Assembly (NCBI RefSeq): GCF_001550065.1
Contig: NZ_LRUB01000012.1
Coordinates: 62,001-126,000, forward strand
Direction: 5' to 3'
DNA length: 64,000 nt
From: Kordiimonas lipolytica
Lineage (GTDB): Bacteria > Pseudomonadota > Alphaproteobacteria > Sphingomonadales > Kordiimonadaceae
The notes beneath the pieces are model-generated. The model saw nothing but the letters and a program-made list of their open reading frames with translations, did not search any database and had not been told where the DNA came from. Positions 25,830 through 35,110 of this stretch are shown one piece after another (within the stretch, counting starts at the first letter, position 1; every line of letters begins with the position of its first letter). The position numbers were made by a program, and so were the translations under genes.

Positions 25830-27251
25830 CTACTGCTCCGTGCCGTAGCCGTCGGCGCTATAGTCGCTCCTGAAATCAGGCTTGATGGCAAGCGCCTTGA
25901 GGAACTGCGCCTGCGCTTCTTCAAGCTGCCCCATGCGGCTGTAGGCGAAAGCGAGGCTGTCATAGACCTGCGGCGCACTTGGGAATGTGGCTTCAAGCGC
26001 CCGGAAAACATCAAGCGCCTGATCCCATTCCTTGTCAGCCAACAGCGACATACCAAGCTCATTCAGCGTGCGGCCGATGAACTGGCCATAGCCCGCTTCA
26101 TCATAAATATCCCTGAAGCGTTCGCTGAAGGCCTGCGGCCCGAGCTTCTGATACTGGCGATAGGCAAAGACATGCGGCGGCAGCGTGACGGGCGCATGGC
26201 TGCCTTCGCGGATAACAGAAAGCACCCGGCCAGAGATCAGCTCTGCTACCAGGTTATCTGTGTTGGCCAGCACCACAATCTGATAGTCGCTCCCAAAGTC
26301 CAGCTCGACAGCTGTGCTGAGGCCCGCGCCACCACCGAAAGAGGCCCAATGGTCCCGCGCGCCACCGAAATAGCTTTTGAAGGCATCGCCTTTGCGCGAC
26401 AGCAACTTGTCCGAATAAAACAGCCCCCGAAAGAAGGTGAGCACGTCACCCGCCGTCGCTTCAATGCCGCCATCCGGGCCGTGATGTTCCGTCACACCAA
26501 CAAAGGCCTGTTCGCCCGCATAATTGAAGCTGTAGCGCAGGGACTGGCCAGGGTGGCCAGGTGCGTAAGGATAGACCGAATTTTTCAAGGAGAGCGGCTT
26601 AAAGATATTGTCGTGCAAAAGCACTTCAAAGCGCTTGCCTGTCACCTTCTGAAGCACGGCCCCAAGAACGGTATAGCCATAATTGGAATAACGGCTATCG
26701 CTGCCTGGATCGAACAGGAGCGGCGCGGTGCGCAGAAGCTCAAGCCGTTTCTCGATCGTGTCGAAAGCCAGCTGATTTTCCCTATATGCAGCGGTGAAGA
26801 TATCCGGAAAGCCAGACCGGTGGTGCAGTAACTGGCTGATGGTGATACCCGCGGCCCGTGGGTCCGCAAATCCAAGGTCAAACTGGTCGAGTGTATCATC
26901 CAGGCTAAGCCTGCCCTTTTCCACCTGCTGCAGCACCAGCACAGCAGTGAAGTGCTTCATGATGGAGCCAAGGTTGAAGCGGGTCTGCAGGCTGTTGGGC
27001 ACGTTCGCTTCCCGGTTTGCAAGGCCATAGGCGCGTTCAAACACAGGCGTGCCCGAGTGTGCCAGCACCACTACACCGTTGAACCAGCCAAGATCGGCAT
27101 AGGCATCGGCGATTTCATCAACCTTGCTGGCAAGCTGCACTTGCGTGATTTCCGCGCTGCCTTCGGCAGCTTCAGCCGCAGCGAAGACACCCGCCACCGC
27201 CATGGACACTAGCATCGCTGCCGTCATCACCATCAGACCAAGTCTTTTCAT
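25830..27251 (-). CDS. Exported serine hydrolase (beta-lactamase/class C family) with TPR tail
   Basis: 473 residues from ATG 27251 (GAAGGTGG upstream). A signal peptide (KRLGLMVMTAAMLVSMAVAG) leads to a serine hydrolase domain with the SxxK box LGSIMKHF and a Y-S-N box in SRYSNYGYTVLG, as in class C beta-lactamases, esterases and D-Ala-D-Ala peptidases. The C-terminal 75 residues form about two TPR repeats (KEWDQALDVFRALEATFPSA, then LAFAYSRMGQLEEAQAQF). It sits inside the usually compact rpsP-rimM-trmD-rplS block, after the rpsP terminator and 89 nt before rimM, and may share a transcript with rimM. Real beta-lactam resistance is not implied. Confidence 0.88.
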   Translation of the reverse strand: MKRLGLMVMTAAMLVSMAVAGVFAAAEAAEGSAEITQVQLASKVDEIADAYADLGWFNGVVVLAHSGTPVFERAYGLANREANVPNSLQTRFNLGSIMKHFTAVLVLQQVEKGRLSLDDTLDQFDLGFADPRAAGITISQLLHHRSGFPDIFTAAYRENQLAFDTIEKRLELLRTAPLLFDPGSDSRYSNYGYTVLGAVLQKVTGKRFEVLLHDNIFKPLSLKNSVYPYAPGHPGQSLRYSFNYAGEQAFVGVTEHHGPDGGIEATAGDVLTFFRGLFYSDKLLSRKGDAFKSYFGGARDHWASFGGGAGLSTAVELDFGSDYQIVVLANTDNLVAELISGRVLSVIREGSHAPVTLPPHVFAYRQYQKLGPQAFSERFRDIYDEAGYGQFIGRTLNELGMSLLADKEWDQALDVFRALEATFPSAPQVYDSLAFAYSRMGQLEEAQAQFLKALAIKPDFRSDYSADGYGTEQ

Positions 27252-27344
27252 ACACCACCTTCGCAATTAGCCGTTTAAATTAGGGTATAGTCATAAAAAA
27301 CAGCGCGCGAAACTTTTCGAAAATCGAAGTGACTAAAGCTCAAT

Positions 27345-27380
27345 AAAAAACGGCGTGCAGGTTGCCCGGCACGCCGTCTT
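27345..27380 (-). terminator. Terminator after rpsP
   Basis: ACGGCGTGC (27350-27358) pairs with GCACGCCGT (27369-27377); on the minus strand it is followed by TTTTT and ATTG. It cuts rpsP off from the serine hydrolase and rimM. Confidence 0.88.
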
Positions 27381-27403
27381 CTATTCGCAAGTAGCAGTTA
27401 AGC

Positions 27404-27853
27404 TTACTCAGCAGCAGCTTCTTCTGCGGCAGCTTCTTCAGCTGGAGCTTCTTCTGCAGGTGCTTCAGCAGCAGCCTTTGCAGCTTCTTCAGCTTCCTTC
27501 GCAGCTTCAGCAGCAGCTTCAGCTTTGGCTTTTTTCTCTTCGATCAGGTCGAGAGCTTTCTGGCCAGGCTTCGCTTTGTTCGGGTTGTTGCGAACTTTCT
27601 TTTCAAGAACGCCAGCAGCTTCCAGGAAGCGAGCAACACGGTCAGAAGGCTTCGCGCCTTTGCCCATCCACTCTTTAACGCGGTCCATGTCGATGTTCAC
27701 ACGGTTCTCGTCGTCTTTTGCGAGCATTGGGTTGTAGGTGCCAACTTTTTCGATGAATTTACCATCGCGAGCGGAGCGGCTGTCAGCCACAACGATGCGG
27801 TAGTAAGGACGTTTCTTCGCGCCACCACGGGCCAGACGAATTGCAAGTGCCAT
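27404..27853 (-). CDS. rpsP: 30S ribosomal protein S16 with long Ala/Glu tail
   Basis: 149 residues. Residues 1-80 are ordinary S16 ([33 protein letters not shown]). After about residue 105 comes a low-complexity tail of Ala, Glu and Pro (for example [16 protein letters not shown]), which makes the protein much longer than the 80-90 residue form. Similar tails are common in alphaproteobacterial S16 and are thought to be dispensable. The tail is encoded by GC-biased near-repeats. ATG 27853 follows AAGGAAAATAAA. It lies 69 nt after ffh and is followed by a terminator. Confidence 0.97.
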   Translation of the reverse strand: MALAIRLARGGAKKRPYYRIVVADSRSARDGKFIEKVGTYNPMLAKDDENRVNIDMDRVKEWMGKGAKPSDRVARFLEAAGVLEKKVRNNPNKAKPGQKALDLIEEKKAKAEAAAEAAKEAEEAAKAAAEAPAEEAPAEEAAAEEAAAE

Positions 27854-27922
27854 TTTATTTTCCTTTCAGATTCCCCGCCAACTGTGGCCGGGGAGTATTC
27901 TCAAGTTTCAGTGCGTTCTTGT

Positions 27923-29311
27923 TTAAGAGAACAGTTTGTCAAATCCTGGTGGAAGGCCACCGGGCATACCGCCGCCCATTCCACCTGGCATCATTGGCAT
28001 CCGGCCCTTTTTGCCCATAGCGGACATCTTCTTCATCATTTTGGCCATCTGCATATGCATTTTCAGGAGCTTGTTAACCTCTGGCACGCTGGTGCCTGAC
28101 CCCGCCGCGATCCGCTTCTTGCGGCTGGCGTTGATCATTTTTGGTTGTTTGCGCTCCTTCTGCGTCATGGAAGAAATGATCGCTTCCTGACGCTTGAATA
28201 CCTTGTCGTCCATGCCTGCATTCATGGCGCCCTTCAGCTTGCCCATACCGGGCAGCATGCCAAGCACACCTTTCATGCCGCCCATCTTCGCCATTTGCTG
28301 AAGCTGGGTGCGCAGGTCATCAAGGTCGAATTCGCCTTTGGCCATTTTCTTGGCCATTTTTTCAGCGTCTTCTTTTTCAATGGTTTCGGCGGCCTTTTCC
28401 ACGAGGCTGACAACGTCGCCCATGCCGAGGATCCGGCTTGCCACACGCTCGGGATGGAAATCCTCCAGCGCGTCCATCTTTTCACCGGTACCCGCAAGCT
28501 TGATCGGCTTGCCGGTAACAGCCCGCATGGAAAGCGCCGCACCGCCACGCCCGTCACCATCCATACGCGTGAGCGCCACGCCGGTAATCCCGACCTGCGC
28601 ATCAAATTCTTTCGCCACATTGACGGCGTCCTGGCCCGTCAGGCTGTCTGCCACCAGAAGCGTTTCAAGCGGCATCGCTGTGTTGCGAACGGCGACAACC
28701 TCAGCCATCAGGCTCTGGTCGATATGCAGGCGGCCCGCAGTATCGAGCATGACAACGTCATAGCCCTGCAGCTTGGCGGCATCCATGGCGCGGCGGGTGA
28801 TATCCACCGGCATCTGGCCCTCAATGATCGGCAGCGTCTTGACGCCGATCTGCTCGCCCAAAATCTTCAGCTGCTCTTGCGCGGCCGGGCGGCGTACGTC
28901 GAGGGACGCCATGAGAACCTTCTTGTTCTCTTTTTCCGTCAGGCGCTTCGCGATCTTCGCGGTCGTCGTGGTTTTACCGGAACCCTGCAGGCCCACCATC
29001 AGGATCGCCACCGGCGGCACACCCGCCGTGTTGATCGCGCTAGTCTCACTGCCGAGCATGGCGACCAGTTCGTCATTGACGATCTTGACAACCTGCTGGC
29101 CTGGCGTGACCGACTTCAGCACCTGCTGGCCAATAGCCTTTTCTTTCACGCGGGAGACGAAATCCTTGACGACCGGCAGCGCAACATCGGCCTCCAGAAG
29201 TGCCACACGCACTTCCCGGAGCGCCTCAGAGACGTCCGATTCCTTCAGCGCACCACGGCGCTTCAGGCCATCAAAAATACCACTCAGCCGGTCAGACAGG
29301 CTATCAAACAT
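27923..29311 (-). CDS. ffh: Signal recognition particle protein Ffh
   Basis: 462 residues from ATG 29311 (AAGGTGG 8 nt upstream). It binds signal sequences of nascent membrane proteins and docks on FtsY. Seen: the N domain LSDRLSGIFDGLKRRG, the G-domain P-loop GLQGSGKTTTTAKIA, DVRRPAAQEQL, DTAGRLHID, a TRMDGDGRGGAAL stretch, and a Met-rich M domain ending in a Gly/Met/Pro tail. The receptor gene ftsY is also in the window at 41705. ffh is followed by rpsP, a common alphaproteobacterial order. A folded, gene-free element lies just upstream (29381-29493). Confidence 0.98.
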   Translation of the reverse strand: MFDSLSDRLSGIFDGLKRRGALKESDVSEALREVRVALLEADVALPVVKDFVSRVKEKAIGQQVLKSVTPGQQVVKIVNDELVAMLGSETSAINTAGVPPVAILMVGLQGSGKTTTTAKIAKRLTEKENKKVLMASLDVRRPAAQEQLKILGEQIGVKTLPIIEGQMPVDITRRAMDAAKLQGYDVVMLDTAGRLHIDQSLMAEVVAVRNTAMPLETLLVADSLTGQDAVNVAKEFDAQVGITGVALTRMDGDGRGGAALSMRAVTGKPIKLAGTGEKMDALEDFHPERVASRILGMGDVVSLVEKAAETIEKEDAEKMAKKMAKGEFDLDDLRTQLQQMAKMGGMKGVLGMLPGMGKLKGAMNAGMDDKVFKRQEAIISSMTQKERKQPKMINASRKKRIAAGSGTSVPEVNKLLKMHMQMAKMMKKMSAMGKKGRMPMMPGGMGGGMPGGLPPGFDKLFS

Positions 29312-29380
29312 ATGCAAAACCACCTTTGCAACGGTTCATAATTCACTTTTCCCAACAAAGACTTAGCCAAATGACTATCG

Positions 29381-29493
29381 CACCAGTGGGCGAAACTCGC
29401 TGACTGGTGGGCACCCCAAAGCTCGGGTCTTCGTAGGCGCATCTGGTTTGTCTCTTCCTGTGGGAAGCGCGCCTTTCTTATGAAGAACGGTGC
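29381..29493. ncRNA. Candidate structured RNA or leader between ffh and kinase array
   Basis: Two adjacent foldable units in a roughly 200-nt gap. Unit 1: CACCAGT (29381-29387) with ACTGGTG (29403-29409), enclosing GCGA/TCGC with a 3-nt loop. Unit 2 is nested: GCACC (29411-29415) with GGTGC (29489-29493), TCTTC (29428) with GAAGA (29482), AGGCGC (29435) with GCGCCT (29469), and CTTCC (29454) with GGAAG (29463). No T run follows on either strand, so it does not look like a terminator. It has no SRP RNA apical motif. Strand and family are unknown. Confidence 0.4.
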
Positions 29494-29516
29494 TTTAAGT
29501 CAAGTAAAACAGGCAT

Positions 29517-31310
29517 CTAATGGCTGCCGTTCGCGCCATCTGGTTTCAACACCGCCTGAATGGTTTCCAGCAGTTCATCGATTATGATGGGCTTGCCCAC
29601 GCAGGCATCCATCCCGGCCTTGAGATAGCTTTCCACGTCCGCCTTCATCGTGTTGGCTGTCAGGGCAACCACCGGTGGCGGCGCTTTCATCTTTTCCTTG
29701 ATGAGCCTGGTGGCCGTTGGCCCGTCCATGACCGGCATGCGTACATCCATCAGCACCAGATCAAAAACACCCCCTGTCTCTGTCGCTGCAGCCACCGCAT
29801 CTTCGCCATTTTCCACCACCGTTATGTCCCAGCCACGCTGCTCCAGAAGTTTGCAGACCAGAAGCTGGTTGATCAGATTGTCCTCTGCCACCAAAACCTT
29901 CAGCGGCCCCAACGCGGCCAGACCATCGCCGGCAGACTGGACAGAGGCTTCCCGCAGCACCTTCTTCGCCCGTGGTAGGGTTACGGTCACACGGAACTCA
30001 GACCCCGCACCAAGCTCGCTTTTCACGTCGATATCGCCATCCATCAGCTCGATCAGCTCCTTGATGATGGCAAGCCCCAGCCCGGTTCCCGTCTGGCGGC
30101 GGGTATTGTCGTCCCCCAGTTGTTCAAAACGTTCAAACAGATTTGAAATGCGTTCCTTGGGAATGCCCGACCCGGTATCGCACACACGCCAGGTCAGGCG
30201 CGCGGCTTCGGCTTCCTGCTTGATCTCGAGATAAATATCGGCGCCACCCTTGTCGGTAAATTTGATGGCATTCCCCAGCAAATTGAACAGAACCTGGCCA
30301 AGCCGCACGCTGTCGGCTTCCACCCACAGCTCCTTCTGCTCGGGCACATGCACCGTAACCGATATGCCTTTTGCCTCGGCCTGCCCGCGCAGCATTCCCG
30401 CAATATCGCGGGTCATGGCGACGGCATCCATCGGGCCGACAACAAGTTCGAACTTGCCGGATTCAAGCTTTGAGTAATCAAGAATATCGCTAATGATGGC
30501 CAGCAGATATCCGGCGCTTGTTTTCGCCGTTTTCAATAGCTGCTTCTGCTCTTTCGTCAGCCTTGTGTCGCGCAACAGGTCCATCATGCCCAGCACGCCA
30601 GTCAGGGGCGTTCTAAGCTCATGGGTCATATTGGCCAGAAAGCGGTCCTTCGCCTTGATTGCATCTTCAAGTGACTGGGCCTTGTCTTCCAGTTGGAGCT
30701 GCAGCTCCACCCTATGCCGGATGGCCGGCGCCCGGGAAAGAAAGGCGCCAACCGATATTATGGTACAGGCACCCAGAACGGCAAAGGCATCCACGCCCAC
30801 ATCTGGCAGATAAAACAGAGAAATAACAAAGCAGGTAACACAAACGCCTACGAGCACAATCCAAACACGCAACTGAGCGGTGATCAGACCGAATACAATG
30901 ATTGCCAGCCCAGCGCTGAGAAGTTGGTTCTTGTTTCCGGTAAAATACATATTGAAAAATATGTTGAACACCAACAGGAGACCGACCGAGATTGTCATCG
31001 ACTCCACATACAGGGGCTTTAAATGCTCTCGACGGCACAACAGGAAGAAAACAGTGCAGACAGCCACAGCGCCCAGTGCGCCCGAGACAAGATAAGGAGC
31101 TGTTTCCGGCGGGAGCTTTACCAAGTAAGCCACACTGCGCAGCAGGTAATAAAGCGCAACGCCAATGGAGGCCACTTTCAGATAATTCTGGGCAACACCA
31201 TTCATCTCCGCCTGAACACGTTCAGCCGTATAGCGTTGGTCCACCCCAATACCACCTGGCGGAATATTGTTGCTCACGGAAACCCAACCCCAATGTTGCG
31301 ATGCAAGCAT
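29517..31310 (-). CDS. Membrane hybrid sensor histidine kinase (third of tandem array)
   Basis: 597 residues. Residues about 40-190 form several membrane helices (for example ALGAVAVCTVFFLL and LSAGLAIIVFGLI) with no large periplasmic domain. A short coiled linker follows, then HisKA with NMTHELRTPLTGVLGMM (His230), an N-box VLFNLLGNAIKFTDKGG, G boxes CDTGSGIP and [13 protein letters not shown], and a C-terminal receiver (VLVAEDNLINQ, Asp522 in LVLMDVRMPV). It autophosphorylates and can pass phosphate to its own receiver; the next relay partner is not here. ATG 31310 has only a weak ribosome site; a GTG at residue 10 or 12 is possible. It starts 33 nt after the upstream paralogue. Confidence 0.92.
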   Translation of the reverse strand: MLASQHWGWVSVSNNIPPGGIGVDQRYTAERVQAEMNGVAQNYLKVASIGVALYYLLRSVAYLVKLPPETAPYLVSGALGAVAVCTVFFLLCRREHLKPLYVESMTISVGLLLVFNIFFNMYFTGNKNQLLSAGLAIIVFGLITAQLRVWIVLVGVCVTCFVISLFYLPDVGVDAFAVLGACTIISVGAFLSRAPAIRHRVELQLQLEDKAQSLEDAIKAKDRFLANMTHELRTPLTGVLGMMDLLRDTRLTKEQKQLLKTAKTSAGYLLAIISDILDYSKLESGKFELVVGPMDAVAMTRDIAGMLRGQAEAKGISVTVHVPEQKELWVEADSVRLGQVLFNLLGNAIKFTDKGGADIYLEIKQEAEAARLTWRVCDTGSGIPKERISNLFERFEQLGDDNTRRQTGTGLGLAIIKELIELMDGDIDVKSELGAGSEFRVTVTLPRAKKVLREASVQSAGDGLAALGPLKVLVAEDNLINQLLVCKLLEQRGWDITVVENGEDAVAAATETGGVFDLVLMDVRMPVMDGPTATRLIKEKMKAPPPVVALTANTMKADVESYLKAGMDACVGKPIIIDELLETIQAVLKPDGANGSH

Positions 31311-31343
31311 TTACCCACAGTCAGAGCAAATAGGCAAGCCGGG

Positions 31344-33131
31344 TCAGGCACTTTCTCCGCTTGCCTTTTTGTCGCGTGTCGTCAACACTCTAGCGATGGC
31401 ACTTGTTAGGTCAGCCATATTGATCGGCTTGCCCACGTGGGCGTCCATTCCGGCTTCCAGATACCGCTCGACATCCTCTTTCATGGTGTTTGCCGTCAGA
31501 GCAATCACCGGCGGTGGGTTGACCATCTTGTCCTTGATGATACGGGTGGCGCTGAGGCCATCCATCACCGGCATCTGGACATCCATGAGCACCAGATCAT
31601 AGGGCTGGTCTGTCTTGGTTACCGCTGCAACCGCCGCTTCGCCATTTTCCACGATCTGCACTTGCCACCCCTGTTTGGTCAACAGGCGTTGGATCAGCGT
31701 TTGGTTCACCATATTGTCTTCGGCCACAAGGATCCTGAGCGGCAACGACAACACGGCTTCCGGCTCTGACACAGTCGGTGCAGTTGCCAGCTGATCCGCA
31801 TTCACTCGCTCAAGCGGCACTGTAAAACTGAATTCAGTACCCTTACCCACCTCGCTTGCAACTTCCACAAATCCGCCCATCAGCGCCAGAAGTTCACGAA
31901 TGATGGCAAGACCAAGCCCCGTACCGTGCTGTTGCTGACGTGTTGCGGAAGCGTCCATCTGCTCGAATCGGTCGAACAGCTTCTCAATCCGGTCCTGCGG
32001 GATACCGGCGCCGGTATCAGCAACAATCCATTCAACGGACAGCCCGCTCGCATGATCATGCAGCTTCAAACTTACGGTCACACCGCCCTTTTCGGTAAAT
32101 TTAATGGCATTGCCCACAAGATTGAAAAGCACTTGCCCGATGCGAAGGCCATCGCCTTTTACGGCGACCGGTTCTTCCTCAGGCAAATCAAGTGTCAGGG
32201 AAATATTCTTCACCTGCGCCTGCGCCCTGAGCATCTCAATAACATCACGGGTGAGGGCCACAGCGTCCATCGGGGCAGGCTTCAGCTCAAACTTGCCGGA
32301 CTCAAGCTTCGAAAAATCCAGGATGTCATTGATGATGGACAAGAGATACCCAGCGCTTGTTTTCGCGGTATCCAGAAGGCGGGTCTGCTCTTTTGTCAGC
32401 CTGGTATCCCGCAGCAGGTCCATCATGCCCAATACGCCGGTCATCGGTGTGCGAAGATCGTGCGTCATATTGGCCATGAAGCGGTCCTTGGCCTTGTGCG
32501 CGGCTTCAAGCTTCTGGGCTTTGTCGATCAACTCGACCTCCAATTCCATCCGGTCCTGAATGACCGACAGCCGGGCCTTGAACGCCAGCAGGGAAAGCGC
32601 TGATCCAGTGAGTAGATAAAAGAAAAAGGGCTTGCCATCAGGCGGCCCAATCGTCGCCAGCACAGCAACGTAGGCCAGAACCACCAAAGTCCCTTGTGCG
32701 AGCCAGTTCCATAGCGAGATGGTTCCAAGGCCAACCGCCATCAACACGAACGACATGTTTGGCGTGATTTCACTGTTGAAGCCCTGGATATAGGCCCACC
32801 CGGTATTGAAGATCAGAATCAGGCAGATAATGAAGAAGTGTACCTCTACCACCGGTCGCGACAACACCAGCTTCTTGGCCTGCCGGGAAACCACCAAGCC
32901 ATAGAGTGCTGCAGCAAAGGCGGGAACAGCAAGGGCCACCGGATCCACCTCTTTGGAGGTGACGAGGAAAGCAGCGCCCCTGATGCTATAGAAAACAGCA
33001 AGTATCATGGCCATGGCGCTCAGGTAGCGCTGAGAAATCTTGTTCAACTCAACAGCCAATAAGTCAGGCACCGCCGTGCGGCCATCTTCAGGGGGCCCGA
33101 CATCATGCTTATCTGTGGCCAACTCGGTCAC
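31344..33131 (-). CDS. Membrane hybrid sensor histidine kinase (second of tandem array)
   Basis: 595 residues, GTG start at 33131 with AGGTGG upstream; the start overlaps the previous gene's stop by 4 nt (GTGA). Several membrane helices lie between about 40 and 185. The H box reads NMTHDLRTPMTGVLGMM (His224), with Asp in place of the usual Glu after His, then N-box VLFNLVGNAIKFTEKGG, G1 VADTGAGIP, G2 [13 protein letters not shown], and a receiver (ILVAEDNMVNQ, LVLMDVQMPV). In many HisKA kinases the Glu next to His helps phosphotransfer; Asp may keep part of that role. Most similar to the next gene, so the pair is a recent duplication. Confidence 0.92.
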   Translation of the reverse strand: MTELATDKHDVGPPEDGRTAVPDLLAVELNKISQRYLSAMAMILAVFYSIRGAAFLVTSKEVDPVALAVPAFAAALYGLVVSRQAKKLVLSRPVVEVHFFIICLILIFNTGWAYIQGFNSEITPNMSFVLMAVGLGTISLWNWLAQGTLVVLAYVAVLATIGPPDGKPFFFYLLTGSALSLLAFKARLSVIQDRMELEVELIDKAQKLEAAHKAKDRFMANMTHDLRTPMTGVLGMMDLLRDTRLTKEQTRLLDTAKTSAGYLLSIINDILDFSKLESGKFELKPAPMDAVALTRDVIEMLRAQAQVKNISLTLDLPEEEPVAVKGDGLRIGQVLFNLVGNAIKFTEKGGVTVSLKLHDHASGLSVEWIVADTGAGIPQDRIEKLFDRFEQMDASATRQQQHGTGLGLAIIRELLALMGGFVEVASEVGKGTEFSFTVPLERVNADQLATAPTVSEPEAVLSLPLRILVAEDNMVNQTLIQRLLTKQGWQVQIVENGEAAVAAVTKTDQPYDLVLMDVQMPVMDGLSATRIIKDKMVNPPPVIALTANTMKEDVERYLEAGMDAHVGKPINMADLTSAIARVLTTRDKKASGESA

Positions 33132-34951
33132 GCGCCCACCTGCTCCCTGTTCTGCCGCTCAGAAAGCACAGCCTGCACAGCCTGCCTGAGTTGATCTATC
33201 TGGATCGGTTTCCCAACCACTGCATCCATCCCAGCCTCATGATAGGCCGCAATATCTTCTGCCATCGTGTTGGCTGTTAGCGCAATGATCGGCACCTGAG
33301 AGCGCTGCCCGCCTGATTTCCGGATGGCCTTCGTTGCCTCGACCCCGTCCATGCCCGGCATGCGGACATCCATCAGGATCAGATCGAAATCACTCCCAAG
33401 CGCCGCTTCCAGCGCCTGGTTGCCGTCCTCCGCAAACGACAAATTCCAGTTCAATCGTCCCAGGAGTTTCTCAATCAACATCCGGTTGATGTTGTTGTCT
33501 TCCGCCACCAGCACAGACAGCCCTTCCGGTACTACATTAACCGCCAAGTCTGCGCCAGCATCAAAGGCATCTTGCCCTGCGCCCTCGAACGCCAGCGGCA
33601 TCTGCACCTCAAAGACAAAGCGCGCACCTTTTCCTTCCGCCGCTTCGGCATACAGACGCCCGCCCATCAGAGCGGCGAGCTCGCGGCAAATAGCCAGTCC
33701 AAGCCCCGCACCGCCCTGCTTCTTTATCGCCGACCCATCGGCTTGCTCAAACCGCGAGAAAAGCCTCTCCAGTTCCTCATTCGAAAATCCGATGCCGGTG
33801 TCCTGCACCTCAAATATCATATGTCGCCGCCCAGCCCCCTCTGGGCCCAGACGCACACTGACATCCACCTTACCCTTGTCTGTAAACTTGATGGCATTAC
33901 CAACCAGGTTGAACAGTATCTGCCCAACACGGACACTGTCCCCCAGCGTTTCCGGGAAAGGCTCAGCGCCTTCATGGAACTTCAGCTCCAGCCCTTTTTC
34001 AGTCGCAGTGGGCGTCAGCAGATCAACAATCTGCCGGGCGACCTCATCTGCCCTGAAGGCTTCCCCCATGAGGTCCAGCTTGCCCTCTTCCATGCGGGCC
34101 AGGTCCAAAATATCGTTGATCAACGTCAACAGTGTGTTCGCGCTGAATTGCGCAGCCTTAAGGAATTCCTGTTGCTCGTCCGTCAGCCGGGTATCCCCCA
34201 GAAGGCGCATCATGCCAAGCACACCCGTCAACGGGGTTCTCAGTTCATGACTGGTATTGGCAAGGAAAACACCCTTTGCTTCATTGGCACGCTGTGCCTC
34301 CAGTGCTGCTTTTTCCGCTTCCTTCAAAAGGTCACGTGCCTCGCGTGCCCGGGCGGCCAACGCCTGGGATTTGGACCGGTTGGATATCAACAGTCGCTCA
34401 ACGTTGCTGAGCGTGCGGTAGCGCTGAAAGAAACACAGCCCACTCAGGACGATACTGGCGACCCCCATGAAGGCAATATGCATCGTCAAAGGCCCACCGA
34501 TTCCTATGAGGCAACTGACGAACGTGACGGAACATAAAGCGACCAAGCCGATGTAAAGGATCGGCAGAAGGGTGATGAAACCAAATGCGAGCAGGACAAG
34601 CATGAAGTTCGTCAACTGCAGCAGATCGCCTGTCATCTCCACATGCACGAAGACCAGTATAATGACCGAAAAGGCAGACGGCAGGAAGGCAACATGACTG
34701 AGGCGCGCCGGTATCTTCTTAAGCTTCAGCAGCCACCATGTGGCCATACCAATGGCCGACGCCGAAAATGAAAGAAGTGCAAGCACATAGCGGATTTCGG
34801 CAGGCAGAACGATAAGATGGGAAATGCCGGTAAAAACATAATAGCAGGACATCACCAGCAGGATGGTAGGCAGTTGGCCCAGATAAAGACCGTCCAGCGC
34901 CTGGCGCACTTTAAGTGCACGGCTGGATTTTCGGCTGATATTTTCGCTCAC
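33128..34951 (-). CDS. Membrane hybrid sensor histidine kinase (first of tandem array)
   Basis: 607 residues from GTG 34951, which has AGGTGG 8 nt upstream; a GTG at 34963 is in frame but lies on that ribosome site. N-terminal membrane helices span about 25-165, followed by a long coiled coil (RAREARDLLKEAEKAALEAQ). Then HisKA NTSHELRTPLTGVLGMM (His235), N-box ILFNLVGNAIKFTDKG, G1 VQDTGIGF, G2 GGAGLGLAICREL, and a receiver with VLVAEDNNINRM and LILMDVRMPGMDG. It leads the three-gene array; the next kinase overlaps its stop. More diverged than the other two. The ligand is unknown; the lack of a periplasmic domain suggests sensing in or at the membrane. Confidence 0.92.
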   Translation of the reverse strand: MSENISRKSSRALKVRQALDGLYLGQLPTILLVMSCYYVFTGISHLIVLPAEIRYVLALLSFSASAIGMATWWLLKLKKIPARLSHVAFLPSAFSVIILVFVHVEMTGDLLQLTNFMLVLLAFGFITLLPILYIGLVALCSVTFVSCLIGIGGPLTMHIAFMGVASIVLSGLCFFQRYRTLSNVERLLISNRSKSQALAARAREARDLLKEAEKAALEAQRANEAKGVFLANTSHELRTPLTGVLGMMRLLGDTRLTDEQQEFLKAAQFSANTLLTLINDILDLARMEEGKLDLMGEAFRADEVARQIVDLLTPTATEKGLELKFHEGAEPFPETLGDSVRVGQILFNLVGNAIKFTDKGKVDVSVRLGPEGAGRRHMIFEVQDTGIGFSNEELERLFSRFEQADGSAIKKQGGAGLGLAICRELAALMGGRLYAEAAEGKGARFVFEVQMPLAFEGAGQDAFDAGADLAVNVVPEGLSVLVAEDNNINRMLIEKLLGRLNWNLSFAEDGNQALEAALGSDFDLILMDVRMPGMDGVEATKAIRKSGGQRSQVPIIALTANTMAEDIAAYHEAGMDAVVGKPIQIDQLRQAVQAVLSERQNREQVGA

Positions 34952-35051
34952 CAATGATGCCACCTGCGGCGCATCCTCTTCCCTTCAGCAGAACCTGTCT
35001 CTCCCAAAACAGGCCATCCCCCAGATCGCGACTGAAGCCTGCACTATATCT

Positions 35052-35090
35052 CCGAAAAAATAAAGGGCAGGTAAACCTGCCCTTTAAAAT
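35052..35090 (-). terminator. Terminator of the DUF885 gene
   Basis: AAAGGGCAGG (35062-35071) pairs perfectly with CCTGCCCTTT (35076-35085) around TAAA; on the minus strand ATTTTTTC follows. It is symmetric enough to act both ways. Confidence 0.88.
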
Positions 35091-35110
35091 CTGCTTTTGT
35101 TGCCGAAGCC

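Noticed and set aside
25830..27251. True beta-lactamase resistance gene
   Set aside because: The SxxK and YSN motifs are shared by esterases and peptidases of the family, and the TPR tail is not typical of resistance enzymes.
27404..27530. Frameshift or foreign insertion at the end of rpsP
   Set aside because: The Ala/Glu tail stays in frame to a normal stop and terminator; such tails are usual in alphaproteobacterial S16.
29381..29493. SRP (4.5S) RNA or 6S RNA next to ffh
   Set aside because: The conserved SRP apical motif (GGTC...GGAAGGAAGCA) is missing, and the fold is two hairpins, not the single long bulged hairpin of 6S RNA. It is kept only as an unassigned element.
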